A program made the position numbers and the translations under genes. Below, one piece after another: positions 55,843 through 63,626 of a stretch of DNA of 64,000 bases. Source of the stretch: Nakamurella aerolata (GTDB lineage Bacteria > Actinomycetota > Actinomycetes > Mycobacteriales > Nakamurellaceae). Within the stretch, counting starts at the first letter, position 1; each line of letters opens with the position of its first letter. The stretch covers positions 496,001 to 560,000 of the forward strand of contig NZ_JABEND010000001.1 of the NCBI RefSeq assembly GCF_013002705.1, in the 5' to 3' direction. Below the pieces are notes generated by a model. It was not told the origin of the DNA and ran no database searches. It saw only the letters and a list, made by a program, of their open reading frames with translations.

Positions 55843-56294
55843 CAGAACGCCTCCGGCAGGTAGGTGAGCTGCGGGCTGTCGCTTCCGGGGCGCCAGAGCA
55901 CGCTGATCACGTCGAACTGAATCTCGCACCAGCCGGTCAGCCGGGCCGCGCACCACAGCTGGGCGAGCCGCCTGATCCGCTTGCGCTTGCCCTTGGTGAC
56001 GGCCTCGGCCGGAACCCCGAACCCGGTCCCGGACCTGGTCTTCACCTCGCAGATGTAGATGCGCCCGGCGGCGTCGGTCGAGACGATGTCGAGTTCGCCC
56101 TCGCGGCAGCGCCAGTTACGGTCGAGAATCACCAACCCGCACTGCGCGGCCAGATACTCGGCGGCCGCCTGTTCACCACGAGCGCCGAGCTCGCGTCGCG
56201 GATCCACCCCCTGTTTCGGATCCACCCCCTGCCGCGGATCCACCCCCTGCTTCGGATCCACCACACGTGGTGGCGCAGCACCGTTCTCAGCCAT
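55842..56294 (-). CDS. YraN family endonuclease-like protein (UPF0102)
   Basis: A 150-residue protein of the PD-(D/E)xK-like fold: LGARGEQAAAEYLAAQCGLVILDRNWRC, then GELDIV and ICEVKTRSG, containing the Asp and E-x-K of the putative metal site. Its activity is not well defined; it accompanies comM and dprA in many genomes. The N-terminus carries three VDP(K/R)QG repeats from an 18-bp DNA repeat, so the true start could lie after them. Confidence 0.87.
   Translation of the reverse strand: MAENGAAPPRVVDPKQGVDPRQGVDPKQGVDPRRELGARGEQAAAEYLAAQCGLVILDRNWRCREGELDIVSTDAAGRIYICEVKTRSGTGFGVPAEAVTKGKRKRIRRLAQLWCAARLTGWCEIQFDVISVLWRPGSDSPQLTYLPEAF
56200..56253. repeat. 18-bp tandem repeats in the 5' end of yraN
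   Basis: Three 18-bp copies (56200-56217, 56218-56235, 56236-56253) plus a partial fourth, each beginning GGATCCACCCCCTG and differing only in the last four bases, encode VDPKQG/VDPRQG repeats at the YraN N-terminus. Confidence 0.85.
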
Positions 56295-56418
56295 GTTCCA
56301 TCACCACACCGCCCCATCGCCTTGCAGCCCGTCGTCGTCACGGGCGTCAGCGCTCAGGTTGCCGGGGCGCGGAGATGTCGACCAGCCCCACAGCAGGAAT
56401 GTGGATCGATTTTCGGGG

Positions 56419-56438
56419 TGTGGACAGCTTTGTCCACA
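56419..56438. promoter_or_regulatory. Inverted pair of DnaA-box-like sites upstream of yraN
   Basis: TGTGGACA-GCTT-TGTCCACA is a perfect inverted repeat. Read as 9-mers it gives TTGTCCACA (56430-56438, plus), the actinobacterial DnaA box, and CTGTCCACA (56427-56419, minus), one mismatch away. It lies in the 215-bp gap between the yraN start and the end of the DUF2469 gene; nothing else is seen there. DnaA binding is inferred. Confidence 0.45.
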
Positions 56439-56509
56439 TGCATGCAGGTGAGGCTGCTCGCCGAGAATGCCGAACGCAACGCCGGCCGGCGGCACCCATC
56501 CAGCAGGCG

Positions 56510-56824
56510 CTACTCGATCGCGTCGGGCAACTGCAGGTCAGGCTTGTCCAACTCTTCGACGTTGACGTCCTTGAAGGTCACCACGCGAACGTTCTTGACG
56601 AACCGCGCCGGCCGGTACATGTCCCACACCCAGGCGTCGGACATCCGCACCTCGAAGTACATGTCGCCGTCGGGATTGCGGACCTGCAGGTCCACCGCGT
56701 TGCACAGGTAGAAGCGCCGCTCGGTCTCCACCACGTAGGCGAACTGGCCAACCACGTCGCGATACTCGCGGTACAGCGAGAGCTCCATATCGGTCTCGTA
56801 CTGCTCGAGATCCTCCGCGCTCAC
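56510..56824 (-). CDS. DUF2469 family protein
   Basis: A 104-residue acidic cytoplasmic protein of the small conserved actinobacterial family next to rnhB: SAEDLEQYETDMELSLYREY, VVGQFAYVVETERRFYLCN, MYFEVRMSDAWVWDMYRPARFVK. Function unknown. GTG overlaps the rnhB stop (GTGA), so it is coupled to RNase HII. Confidence 0.9.
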   Translation of the reverse strand: MSAEDLEQYETDMELSLYREYRDVVGQFAYVVETERRFYLCNAVDLQVRNPDGDMYFEVRMSDAWVWDMYRPARFVKNVRVVTFKDVNVEELDKPDLQLPDAIE

Positions 56825-57747
56825 GATGCCCTGCCTTCCTGCGGTTGCCGTGCGGTCCCCCGCCGGGTGGTTCCCTGCTGGACGTGCCGGCGCAGCGGGG
56901 CGCCATCGGCCGGTTCTGATTCTGGGTCTGACCCATGATGGCGTACCAGCTGCCAACTCCTGCGGTGCACCACCGACGGCCCGGCGTCGCGGAGCGCGGC
57001 TCTGTGCTCTTCGGTCGCGTAGCCCTTGTTCACGTCGAAGCCGAAACCGGGAAAGTAGCGATGCAGATCGGCAAGCAATCCGTCCCGCGCGGTCTTGGCC
57101 AGCACGCTGGCGCCGGCGACGGCGGCGCACGTCAGGTCGGCCTTGATCTTCAGGTGCACCGGCGGCATCGGATCAAGCGCCGGCCCGTCGCCGGAACGGT
57201 CCCGGCCGACCGAGGGCGGAACCCCGGGTTCGACACTGTCGGCGTCCAGCTCGAAAAGGGCGGGCCCGTCCGCCGGCGCGGCGGGCGGGGGCAGCAGGTA
57301 GTTGTGGTTGCCGTCCAGCAGCACAGCGTCGACCGGCCCGGAGAGCTGGGCGAAGGCCCGCCGCACCGCGGCACGCAGCGCCGCCATGATGCCGATGCGG
57401 TCGATCTCGGTGGCGCTGGCGTGGCCGACGGCGCTCTCCACCGCCCATCGCCGGATCGGTGTCACCAGCCTGGCCCTGGCTGCCGGGGTGAGCAGCTTGG
57501 AGTCGCGCAGGCCCTGTGGTACCCGCCCGATCCGCTCGGTGACCACCACAACGCCGACCGTCACCGGCCCGGCCAGCGCGCCGCGGCCGACCTCGTCGAT
57601 CCCGGCAACCCGCTGGCATCCGGTGCGCAGCAACAACTTTTCGGTCCGCAGACTGGGTCGCACGGTGGCGCTGGGCCTGACCGCGGCGGACTGACCGCGG
57701 CGACCCGGCGTCGGCGCCGGAGGTCCGGCGGACCGCTCAGCCGCCAC
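56821..57747 (-). CDS. rnhB: Ribonuclease HII
   Basis: Removes ribonucleotides from DNA. 308 residues with the catalytic Asp51-Glu52 in AGIDEVGRG, Asp145 (LLDGNHNYL) and Asp204 (IKADLTCAAVAGASVLAKTARD). An insert of roughly 40 Pro/Ala/Asp residues (about 152-197) lies between the last two, and about 30 extra residues are at each end. GTG start overlaps the lepB end by 11 bp; no ribosome site is visible, so the start is the least certain part. Confidence 0.92.
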   Translation of the reverse strand: MAAERSAGPPAPTPGRRGQSAAVRPSATVRPSLRTEKLLLRTGCQRVAGIDEVGRGALAGPVTVGVVVVTERIGRVPQGLRDSKLLTPAARARLVTPIRRWAVESAVGHASATEIDRIGIMAALRAAVRRAFAQLSGPVDAVLLDGNHNYLLPPPAAPADGPALFELDADSVEPGVPPSVGRDRSGDGPALDPMPPVHLKIKADLTCAAVAGASVLAKTARDGLLADLHRYFPGFGFDVNKGYATEEHRAALRDAGPSVVHRRSWQLVRHHGSDPESEPADGAPLRRHVQQGTTRRGTARQPQEGRAS

Positions 57748-58855
57748 GGTGGTCGATGCCGGGATTCCCCAGGGTGTCCCAGCGGGAGAACGGCATGATG
57801 ATGAAGATGGCCTTGCCGATCACGTTGTCCACCGGAACCGGGCCCTGGCACTGGGTTTTCGACTGCGGCGAGCATCGGATGGAATCGAAGTTGGCCGCAT
57901 TGGCGGTGTCGTACGACGAGTCAGCGGAGTTCGAGCGGTGGTCGCCCATCACCCACACCTGACCGTCGGGAATCTGTACCGGCCCGAAACACCGCGGCGA
58001 GGCCGGCTCCGAGCTGCAGTCGAAGGTGTCCTTGCGGAACGGCAGCGGCTGGTAGATGTACGGCTCGTTCAGCGAAACCCCGTCCACCTGAACGTTCCCG
58101 CCGGCATCACAACACTTCACCGTCTGCCCGCCGACGGCGATCACCCGCTTGACGTAGTCGGTCTCGTTGGGGGGCTCGATCCCCACCACCGACCCAACGG
58201 CCTGCCCGAACTTGGCCAACCAGTTGGTCGGCCCCGCCACCTCCGGCCCTTCATGCGTCCAGTTCGACGGACCCTTGAACACCACGATGTCGCCCGGCGC
58301 CGGATCCCTGAAGTCGTACACCACCTTGTTCACCAGAATCCGGTCGCCACCGGACTCCACGCCGTGCAGCGTCTGCTCCATCGAACCCGACGGCACGTAG
58401 TACACCTTGAACAGGAATGTCTGGATCAAGAACGTCAACACGAACGCTGTCACCAGCAGGATCGGGATCTCGATCCACCACGGCCGCTTCTTCGCCGGTT
58501 TACGGCGCTTGCTGTTGCGACGGCGCAGTTTCGCGACGGCGGCAGAGTGCGCGTCGGCGTCACGGTCGCCCGGCTCGCCGGACGCCGGCTCCTCGACCGC
58601 TCCCGGCTGCAGCTGGGCGCCGTCTTGCCCGCTCTCGGTGACGACGGTCGGGGCGGCGTCCGCGTCGGGCGCTGGTCCGGCTGCGGTCCGGTGGGCGGCG
58701 TGGTGCGGCTCGTCGACGACCGGCGCAGGGCCGCCGGCGCCCTGGCGCGGCTCGGGGGTCGCGGCGTCGACGCCGGTCGGTGGCGTCTTGCGCAGGTGTG
58801 CCGGCTGGTGCCGGTCGAGGTTGCCGGACGCCTCCGGCGCCTCAGATTCGTTCAT
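57737..58855 (-). CDS. lepB: Signal peptidase I
   Basis: Membrane serine protease that removes signal peptides. 372 residues: a roughly 120-residue Pro/Ala/Asp-rich cytoplasmic N-terminus ending in a basic stretch (KLRRRNSKRRKPAKKRPWW), one membrane helix (EIPILLVTAFVLTFLIQTFL), then catalytic Ser158 (YVPSGSMEQTL), Lys236 (DYVKRVIAVGG) and GDHRSNSADS. Two cysteine pairs in the outer domain may form disulfides. Order rplS-lepB-rnhB is conserved in actinobacteria. Confidence 0.94.
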   Translation of the reverse strand: MNESEAPEASGNLDRHQPAHLRKTPPTGVDAATPEPRQGAGGPAPVVDEPHHAAHRTAAGPAPDADAAPTVVTESGQDGAQLQPGAVEEPASGEPGDRDADAHSAAVAKLRRRNSKRRKPAKKRPWWIEIPILLVTAFVLTFLIQTFLFKVYYVPSGSMEQTLHGVESGGDRILVNKVVYDFRDPAPGDIVVFKGPSNWTHEGPEVAGPTNWLAKFGQAVGSVVGIEPPNETDYVKRVIAVGGQTVKCCDAGGNVQVDGVSLNEPYIYQPLPFRKDTFDCSSEPASPRCFGPVQIPDGQVWVMGDHRSNSADSSYDTANAANFDSIRCSPQSKTQCQGPVPVDNVIGKAIFIIMPFSRWDTLGNPGIDHRGG

Positions 58856-58913
58856 CGCTGCACAGGCTACGTGCTCGACCTGACGGGACGGCGCTGGTCC
58901 GGCGACACGACAC

Positions 58914-59258
58914 TCAGGCGCGCTTTTCCTTGATCTTGGCGGCCTTGCCACGCAGCTCGCGCAGGTAGTAGAGCTTGGCCCGGCGGACGTCACCGCGGGT
59001 GACCAGCTCGATCTTGTCCAGGTTCGGCGAGTGCACAGGGAAGGTGCGCTCGACGCCGACGCCGAAGCTCACCTTGCGGACGGTGAAGGTCTCGCGGATG
59101 CCGCCGCCCTGACGACGGATGACGTGGCCGGCGAACACCTGGACGCGGGACCGCGAGCCCTCGATGACCTTCACATGCACCTTCACCGAATCGCCGGGGC
59201 GGAAGTCGGGAATGTCGTCGCGCAGCTGGGCAGCGTCGAGAGCGTCGAGGGTGTTCAT
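58914..59258 (-). CDS. rplS: Large ribosomal subunit protein bL19
   Basis: Ribosomal protein at the 30S-50S interface. 114 residues with [56 protein letters not shown] and [25 protein letters not shown] lies 5 nt before the ATG. trmD and rimM, its frequent partners, are not on the other side in this window. Confidence 0.97.
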   Translation of the reverse strand: MNTLDALDAAQLRDDIPDFRPGDSVKVHVKVIEGSRSRVQVFAGHVIRRQGGGIRETFTVRKVSFGVGVERTFPVHSPNLDKIELVTRGDVRRAKLYYLRELRGKAAKIKEKRA

Positions 59259-59486
59259 GGCAATTCCTTACGTCAGGCCCATACGTCAGGCGTCGTACAA
59301 CTCGTTGGCGTCACGCCGACGCCCGGGATTGGGCGAAGGCGGCACAGAGCGCCGGCATCAGCACGGCGGATTCCGGTTGCGGGCGGAGATCGGGCTGCAC
59401 GGTCGGTGGGAGCCCGCGCCAGGCAACCGCTCTATTGTGCCAGCCCACCCGGCGCAAGTGAAATCCGGCGCGACGCTCCCGAACGC
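59259..59486 (-). promoter_or_regulatory. rplS upstream region with a possible promoter
   Basis: On the minus strand TTTCAC (59463-59458) and CACAAT (59439-59434), 18 nt apart, are a weak -35/-10 pair that would give a leader of about 170 nt. Apart from this and the rplS ribosome site, I see no gene or clear hairpin. Confidence 0.3.
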
Positions 59487-59660
59487 TCAGCGCCCGTCGG
59501 TCCGGGGAATCCGGGCCCGACTCAGCCCTGGGGTTCGTGCCGCGATCCGGCCGACCGCGAGCACACAGGCGATGCCACCGCTGATCAGCGAGGTTCCCAC
59601 CGAGGTCCAGCCGGCGACAAGGCCGGCGCGCAGGTTGCCGCGCAGTGGAGCGACCAGCAC
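59487..59660 (-). pseudogene. Probable C-terminal remnant of an MFS transporter gene
   Basis: A 57-codon open frame with coding-like third-position GC, following a TAA in the same frame. It encodes LRAGLVAGWTSVGTSLISGG and then IACVLAVGRIAARTPGLSR, which looks like the last membrane helix and tail of enterobactin-exporter-type MFS proteins (SGG-x-ACVL... followed by P and R residues). The rest of such a gene is absent. It is not a copy of the MFS gene at 63.6 kb. Alternatively it is a small membrane protein starting at GTG 59660. Similarity was judged by eye. Confidence 0.35.
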
Positions 59661-59670
59661 TTATATAAGT
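59659..59670. repeat. AT-rich 12-bp palindrome
   Basis: ACTTATATAAGT is a perfect palindrome in otherwise GC-rich DNA, at the 5' edge of the probable MFS remnant and about 30 bp from the GH3 stop. It may mark a rearrangement junction or a binding site. Confidence 0.4.
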
Positions 59671-59701
59671 CCTGTTACAACGTAGGCCAGGCTCGATCTG
59701 G

Positions 59702-62700
59702 TCACGAGTAGGCCAGTTGCACCGCCCTGGTGAGCTCGGCGATCGCGACGAGGTAGCGCCCGCCGGCCAACTCGTGATCGGCACCGGCCAGCGCCGTGCT
59801 CACCGGCTCGCTCGGGGTGCCGGTACTGGCCTGCACCTTGCGCTGGGTGAGATTGCGCAGTACATCAGCGATTCCGTCCCCCGCCGTGGAGTTTCCGGTG
59901 CTGTCGGCCAGCGTCGCGGCCCGGCGCAACGCGCTCAGCACCCGGCTCAGCTGGCGCGGCTCGTCACCGTTCCACAGTCCCGGCGCCGCCGCGGCCTGCA
60001 ACGCGCCGCGCAACGCCCCTGAGGAGTCGCCGGCCAGCTGCACCAGTTGATCCCGCAGCGAACCGGTGGTCATCCCCCAGCCGTAGGGGTACAGCGGCCG
60101 GTAGTCGGCATCGCCGACGTTGATCGGCACCTGAGCGGCCGAGGCCGGCCAGCTGACCGGCAGCCGGCCACCGAAAGGCCGGTCGCCGAACAACACGTCG
60201 GCAACGCCGGCGCCTTCGCTGCCCGGCAGCCACGACGCCACCAGCGCGTCGATCCGGTCCAGCTTGTCCGTCACCAGCTGCGGCCGGCCGGATACCACCA
60301 GCACCGTGCAGGACGCCGCCGCTGCACATACCTTGTCGATGCTCGCGCGGTCGGCGGCGCTGAGGCTGAGGCTGTTGCCGTTGTTGCCGACGTCGCCGAT
60401 GCCTTCCGCATAGGGCTTCTCCCCCACCACCACAACGCCGGCGGCGCCGGTGGGGACGGGCGCCGATGCGTCCGCCGAGACGGTGAGCTCGGCATTCGGC
60501 GCCACCTCGGCGATGCCCTGCGCGATGGTGGTGCCGCTGGTGGTCGCGCCGGAGCTGCCCTGCCAGCTGATCGACCAGCCGCCCATCTGGTTGCCGAGAT
60601 CGTCGGCGTTCGAGCCGGCCAGGTAGATGGCGCCGTTCTTCTTGAGCGGCAGCGTGTTTGCCACGTTCTTCAGCAACACCTGTGACTCCGCAGCGGCGGT
60701 GCGGGCGATCGTCCGGTGCTCCACCGAGCCCACCGTGTCGGCCTGCGACCGATCGGCGAACGGCCTTTCGAACAGGCCGAGCCGGAACTTCTGGGTGAGG
60801 ATCCGGCGCACCGCGTCGTCCACCCGCGACTGCTTCACCACTCCGGCGGTGACCTTGTCGGTCAGCGAGGTCTGGAAGGTGGCGAAGTCGTACGGCGCCA
60901 TCGCCATGTCGAGCCCGGAGTTGACGCTGCGGGCCACCTTGTCGGCATAGTCGCTGCCTGGCAGCTTGTTGATGCCCTCCCAATCGCTCACCAGGAATCC
61001 TGCGAACTTCATGGTGTTCTTCAGCAAACCGGTGTTCAGCGCGGTGTTCTCGTGCATCCGCACCACCGGTCCGTCACCCACCTGCACCGCGGAGTACGAC
61101 GGCATGACGGAGCCGACGCCGGCCGCGATGGCCGGCTGGTACGGGGTCACGAACAGCCGCCGGAACTCGGCCATGGTGGCGACCTTGGTGATGCCCTGAT
61201 CGATCGGATAACCGTTGCCGGCCTGCGATTCGTCGTAGCTGGTGCCGCCGTCACCCGCCCAGTGCTTTGCGGTGGCCAGCACCGCGTTCGGTCCGGTCAG
61301 CGCCGCCGCGTCGTCGCCCTGCAGCCCGGTCACGGCCGGCCGGGCGAACTGGGTGACAAGGGCTGGGTCTTCGGAGAACGACTCGTACGAGCGTCCCCAG
61401 CGTTCGTCCCTGGTCACGCAGACACACGGCGCGAACGTCCACGGCACCCCGGTGGCCCGCACCTCGGTGGCAGTGAGCTCCGCGGTCTGCTTGACGATCT
61501 CAGGGTCGCGGGTGGCGCCCAGCCCGATGTTGTGCGGGGTGATGGTCGCGCCGACCACATTGTTGTGGCCGTGCACGGCATCGACGCCGTAGATCATCGG
61601 GATCTGCAGCGGGGTGGCGAGCGCTCTTGCCTGGAACCCGTCGATCATGTCGGCCCAGCCCTTCGCCGTGTTGTCGGCGGGCACGGAGCCGCCACCGGAC
61701 AGCAGCGAGCCGAGCCGTAGGTCGGTGATCTGGGCCGGTGACGACAGGCCGAGCCGTTCCGCCTGGGTCATCTGGCCGATCTTGTCCGCCTGGCTCATCC
61801 GGCTCATCAGGTCGTCGACCCGCTGCGCGATCGGCAGGGTCTCGTCCTGGTAACGCAGGCCGTGCGCGTTGATCACCACCAGCGGGTTGTCCGCCGGCGC
61901 CGTTCCCCCGGTGACGGTGAGCGCCACCGCGATGGTGCGCGCGACGTCGGCGCCGGCGGCGGGCGTGGTGTGCACGGTGATGCGTTGCGTCGCACCGGAT
62001 TCGGTGCCGGCCGGGAAGGTCAGGGTGCCACCGAAGTCGCGGTAGGCGGAGTCGGGAGCGGTGCCGTCGCCGGGCGCGTACCGCACCGTCACCGGGGCGG
62101 GCAGCGGGGCGCCGTCCGCGCTGGTGACGCCGATGGCGATGCTCGCGGTCTCGCCGGCGTCCACCAGCGTCACCGGCGGGTCGACCGTGACGGTGGCCGC
62201 CGGGCGCGGCACCGCGGTGCCGTACAGCGCGACGTCGTCGATGGCCCATGGCACGGCGGTGGCGGTGCCGGGCGGCAGGGTGATCGCGAAACCCCATGCC
62301 TGCGTGCGGGAGAAGACGCCGTCGAGGGTGTCGCCGGTTCCTGGCTGGAAGTCGCCGCGCAGCGTGAACTGGCTGAACGGGATCTCCACCAGCTTCCACC
62401 TGGTGCCCGCTGCCGACCAGTTGTCCTTGAAGGTGGTGGTCCACAGCTCGGAGTGCTCGCCGTCCGGGCCGCCGTCCTTGATCTCGATCGGGATGTCGGC
62501 ACCGGCGGTGGGAGACGCTGGTTTGGTGGGCTGGCTGGCGTACCACCAGAACCGGATGCCGCCGTAGCTGCTCCAGTCCTGTGCCTGGCTCAGGTTGTAC
62601 GAGAACCCGCCGTATCCGCCTGCGGGAATCTGGTAGTTGCCGGACAGCACCTTGTTCTGGGCATTGCCGTTGCGCTCCAGCGGGTTCACGCCGAGCGACA

Positions 62701-63487
62701 CCACCCGCTCTGACGGGCTACCCCAGGTGAACCAGCCGACCGGCTGTTGCGCGGTGCCGATCGGCACCGCACCCTCGAAATCGGACAGCAATGCGCTGCG
62801 CCGGTACAGCGCGAACTCGTCGAAGCTCCAGGTGCCGGCGCCAAGGTCGGTGAGGGTCACCGCGAATCCGTGCGCCTGCGCCGGGTCGAAGCGCAGACTC
62901 GACTCGGGATTGCCCTTGAGTCGCAGCACCCCGAAGTCGATCCTGACCGTCCGCCAACCGGTTTGGTCGTCCACCACCGAGGTCTCGAACAGATTGGCGC
63001 TACCGGCGTTCGCACCGCCGCTCTTGACCTCGTATCGCAGGTTCTTGCCGCTGCCGGTCCCGAGAAAGGCGAACGAGAAGCCGTCGAAGGCCGACCAGTC
63101 CGCTGCTGGATCGATGTCGCGCGAGAACCCGGACCAGCCGCCGGCCGGTACCGCGTCGACCTTGGCGGTCAGAGCGCGATTGCCCGGCTCGGTGCCGGGC
63201 ACCTGAGCCGCCGCGACGGTGAGTGCCGGGGTGGCCGCAGCGTCGTTGCCCCAGGCGAAGATTCCGCCGGTGCTGCCGTCGTTGAAGTCGACCACCGGTT
63301 GGGTGTCGCCGATGGTCGCTGGCGGTGGCTCGGCGGCACTCGCGGCGGCGGCCGGCGACAGCGCGACGGCGGTGACGGTCAGCAGCGCCAGCACTCGGCG
63401 CAGCCGAAGCCGAGACCGTGCCGGCCGGTGCCGGCCGCGCCGGGCCGTGGTGCCGAGCGGAGTGGACTGCGCAAGGGCGGACAGCAT
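59702..63487 (-). CDS. Secreted multidomain GH3 glycoside hydrolase
   Basis: A 1261-residue exported enzyme, probably a beta-glucosidase or exo-glucanase. Signal: [27 protein letters not shown]. Two related beta-sandwich modules (about 65-205 and 210-400), each with GFS...DWS and a C-terminal W-x-(F/I)-D-(E/D)-(F/V)-A-L-Y strand, resemble carbohydrate-binding modules; a Calx-beta-like domain follows (about 405-520). The GH3 barrel has nucleophile Asp835 in LVSDWEGI; the second GH3 domain includes VVVGEKPYAEGIGD with the likely acid/base region. The last roughly 115 residues are an extra helical domain. ATG at 63487 has GGAGG 5 nt upstream. Confidence 0.88.
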   Translation of the reverse strand: MLSALAQSTPLGTTARRGRHRPARSRLRLRRVLALLTVTAVALSPAAAASAAEPPPATIGDTQPVVDFNDGSTGGIFAWGNDAAATPALTVAAAQVPGTEPGNRALTAKVDAVPAGGWSGFSRDIDPAADWSAFDGFSFAFLGTGSGKNLRYEVKSGGANAGSANLFETSVVDDQTGWRTVRIDFGVLRLKGNPESSLRFDPAQAHGFAVTLTDLGAGTWSFDEFALYRRSALLSDFEGAVPIGTAQQPVGWFTWGSPSERVVSLGVNPLERNGNAQNKVLSGNYQIPAGGYGGFSYNLSQAQDWSSYGGIRFWWYASQPTKPASPTAGADIPIEIKDGGPDGEHSELWTTTFKDNWSAAGTRWKLVEIPFSQFTLRGDFQPGTGDTLDGVFSRTQAWGFAITLPPGTATAVPWAIDDVALYGTAVPRPAATVTVDPPVTLVDAGETASIAIGVTSADGAPLPAPVTVRYAPGDGTAPDSAYRDFGGTLTFPAGTESGATQRITVHTTPAAGADVARTIAVALTVTGGTAPADNPLVVINAHGLRYQDETLPIAQRVDDLMSRMSQADKIGQMTQAERLGLSSPAQITDLRLGSLLSGGGSVPADNTAKGWADMIDGFQARALATPLQIPMIYGVDAVHGHNNVVGATITPHNIGLGATRDPEIVKQTAELTATEVRATGVPWTFAPCVCVTRDERWGRSYESFSEDPALVTQFARPAVTGLQGDDAAALTGPNAVLATAKHWAGDGGTSYDESQAGNGYPIDQGITKVATMAEFRRLFVTPYQPAIAAGVGSVMPSYSAVQVGDGPVVRMHENTALNTGLLKNTMKFAGFLVSDWEGINKLPGSDYADKVARSVNSGLDMAMAPYDFATFQTSLTDKVTAGVVKQSRVDDAVRRILTQKFRLGLFERPFADRSQADTVGSVEHRTIARTAAAESQVLLKNVANTLPLKKNGAIYLAGSNADDLGNQMGGWSISWQGSSGATTSGTTIAQGIAEVAPNAELTVSADASAPVPTGAAGVVVVGEKPYAEGIGDVGNNGNSLSLSAADRASIDKVCAAAASCTVLVVSGRPQLVTDKLDRIDALVASWLPGSEGAGVADVLFGDRPFGGRLPVSWPASAAQVPINVGDADYRPLYPYGWGMTTGSLRDQLVQLAGDSSGALRGALQAAAAPGLWNGDEPRQLSRVLSALRRAATLADSTGNSTAGDGIADVLRNLTQRKVQASTGTPSEPVSTALAGADHELAGGRYLVAIAELTRAVQLAYS

Positions 63488-63551
63488 CATTGCCTCCATC
63501 GGCCGCGGGAAGCGGCACACCGACAGTGCCGTCGTCCGAACGGGTTTCGGC

Positions 63552-63581
63552 GAGATTAGCCAGGTCAGCGCTGGTCGGGCA
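63552..63581 (-). promoter_or_regulatory. Promoter of the GH3 gene
   Basis: TTGCCC (63581-63576) and TAATCT (63557-63552), 18 nt apart on the minus strand, form a fair -35/-10 pair about 65 nt before the GH3 start, giving a leader of nearly 60 nt that holds the GGAGG ribosome site. Confidence 0.45.
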
Positions 63582-63626
63582 AGAGTCCGGCCGGGGGCGG
63601 AATATTGGCTGGACCCGGCGGAACTG

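Noticed and set aside
59119-59685. A 188-codon plus-strand frame over rplS and the gap beyond
   Set aside because: Antisense to rplS in its first part, Arg/Pro/Ser-rich, no start signal.
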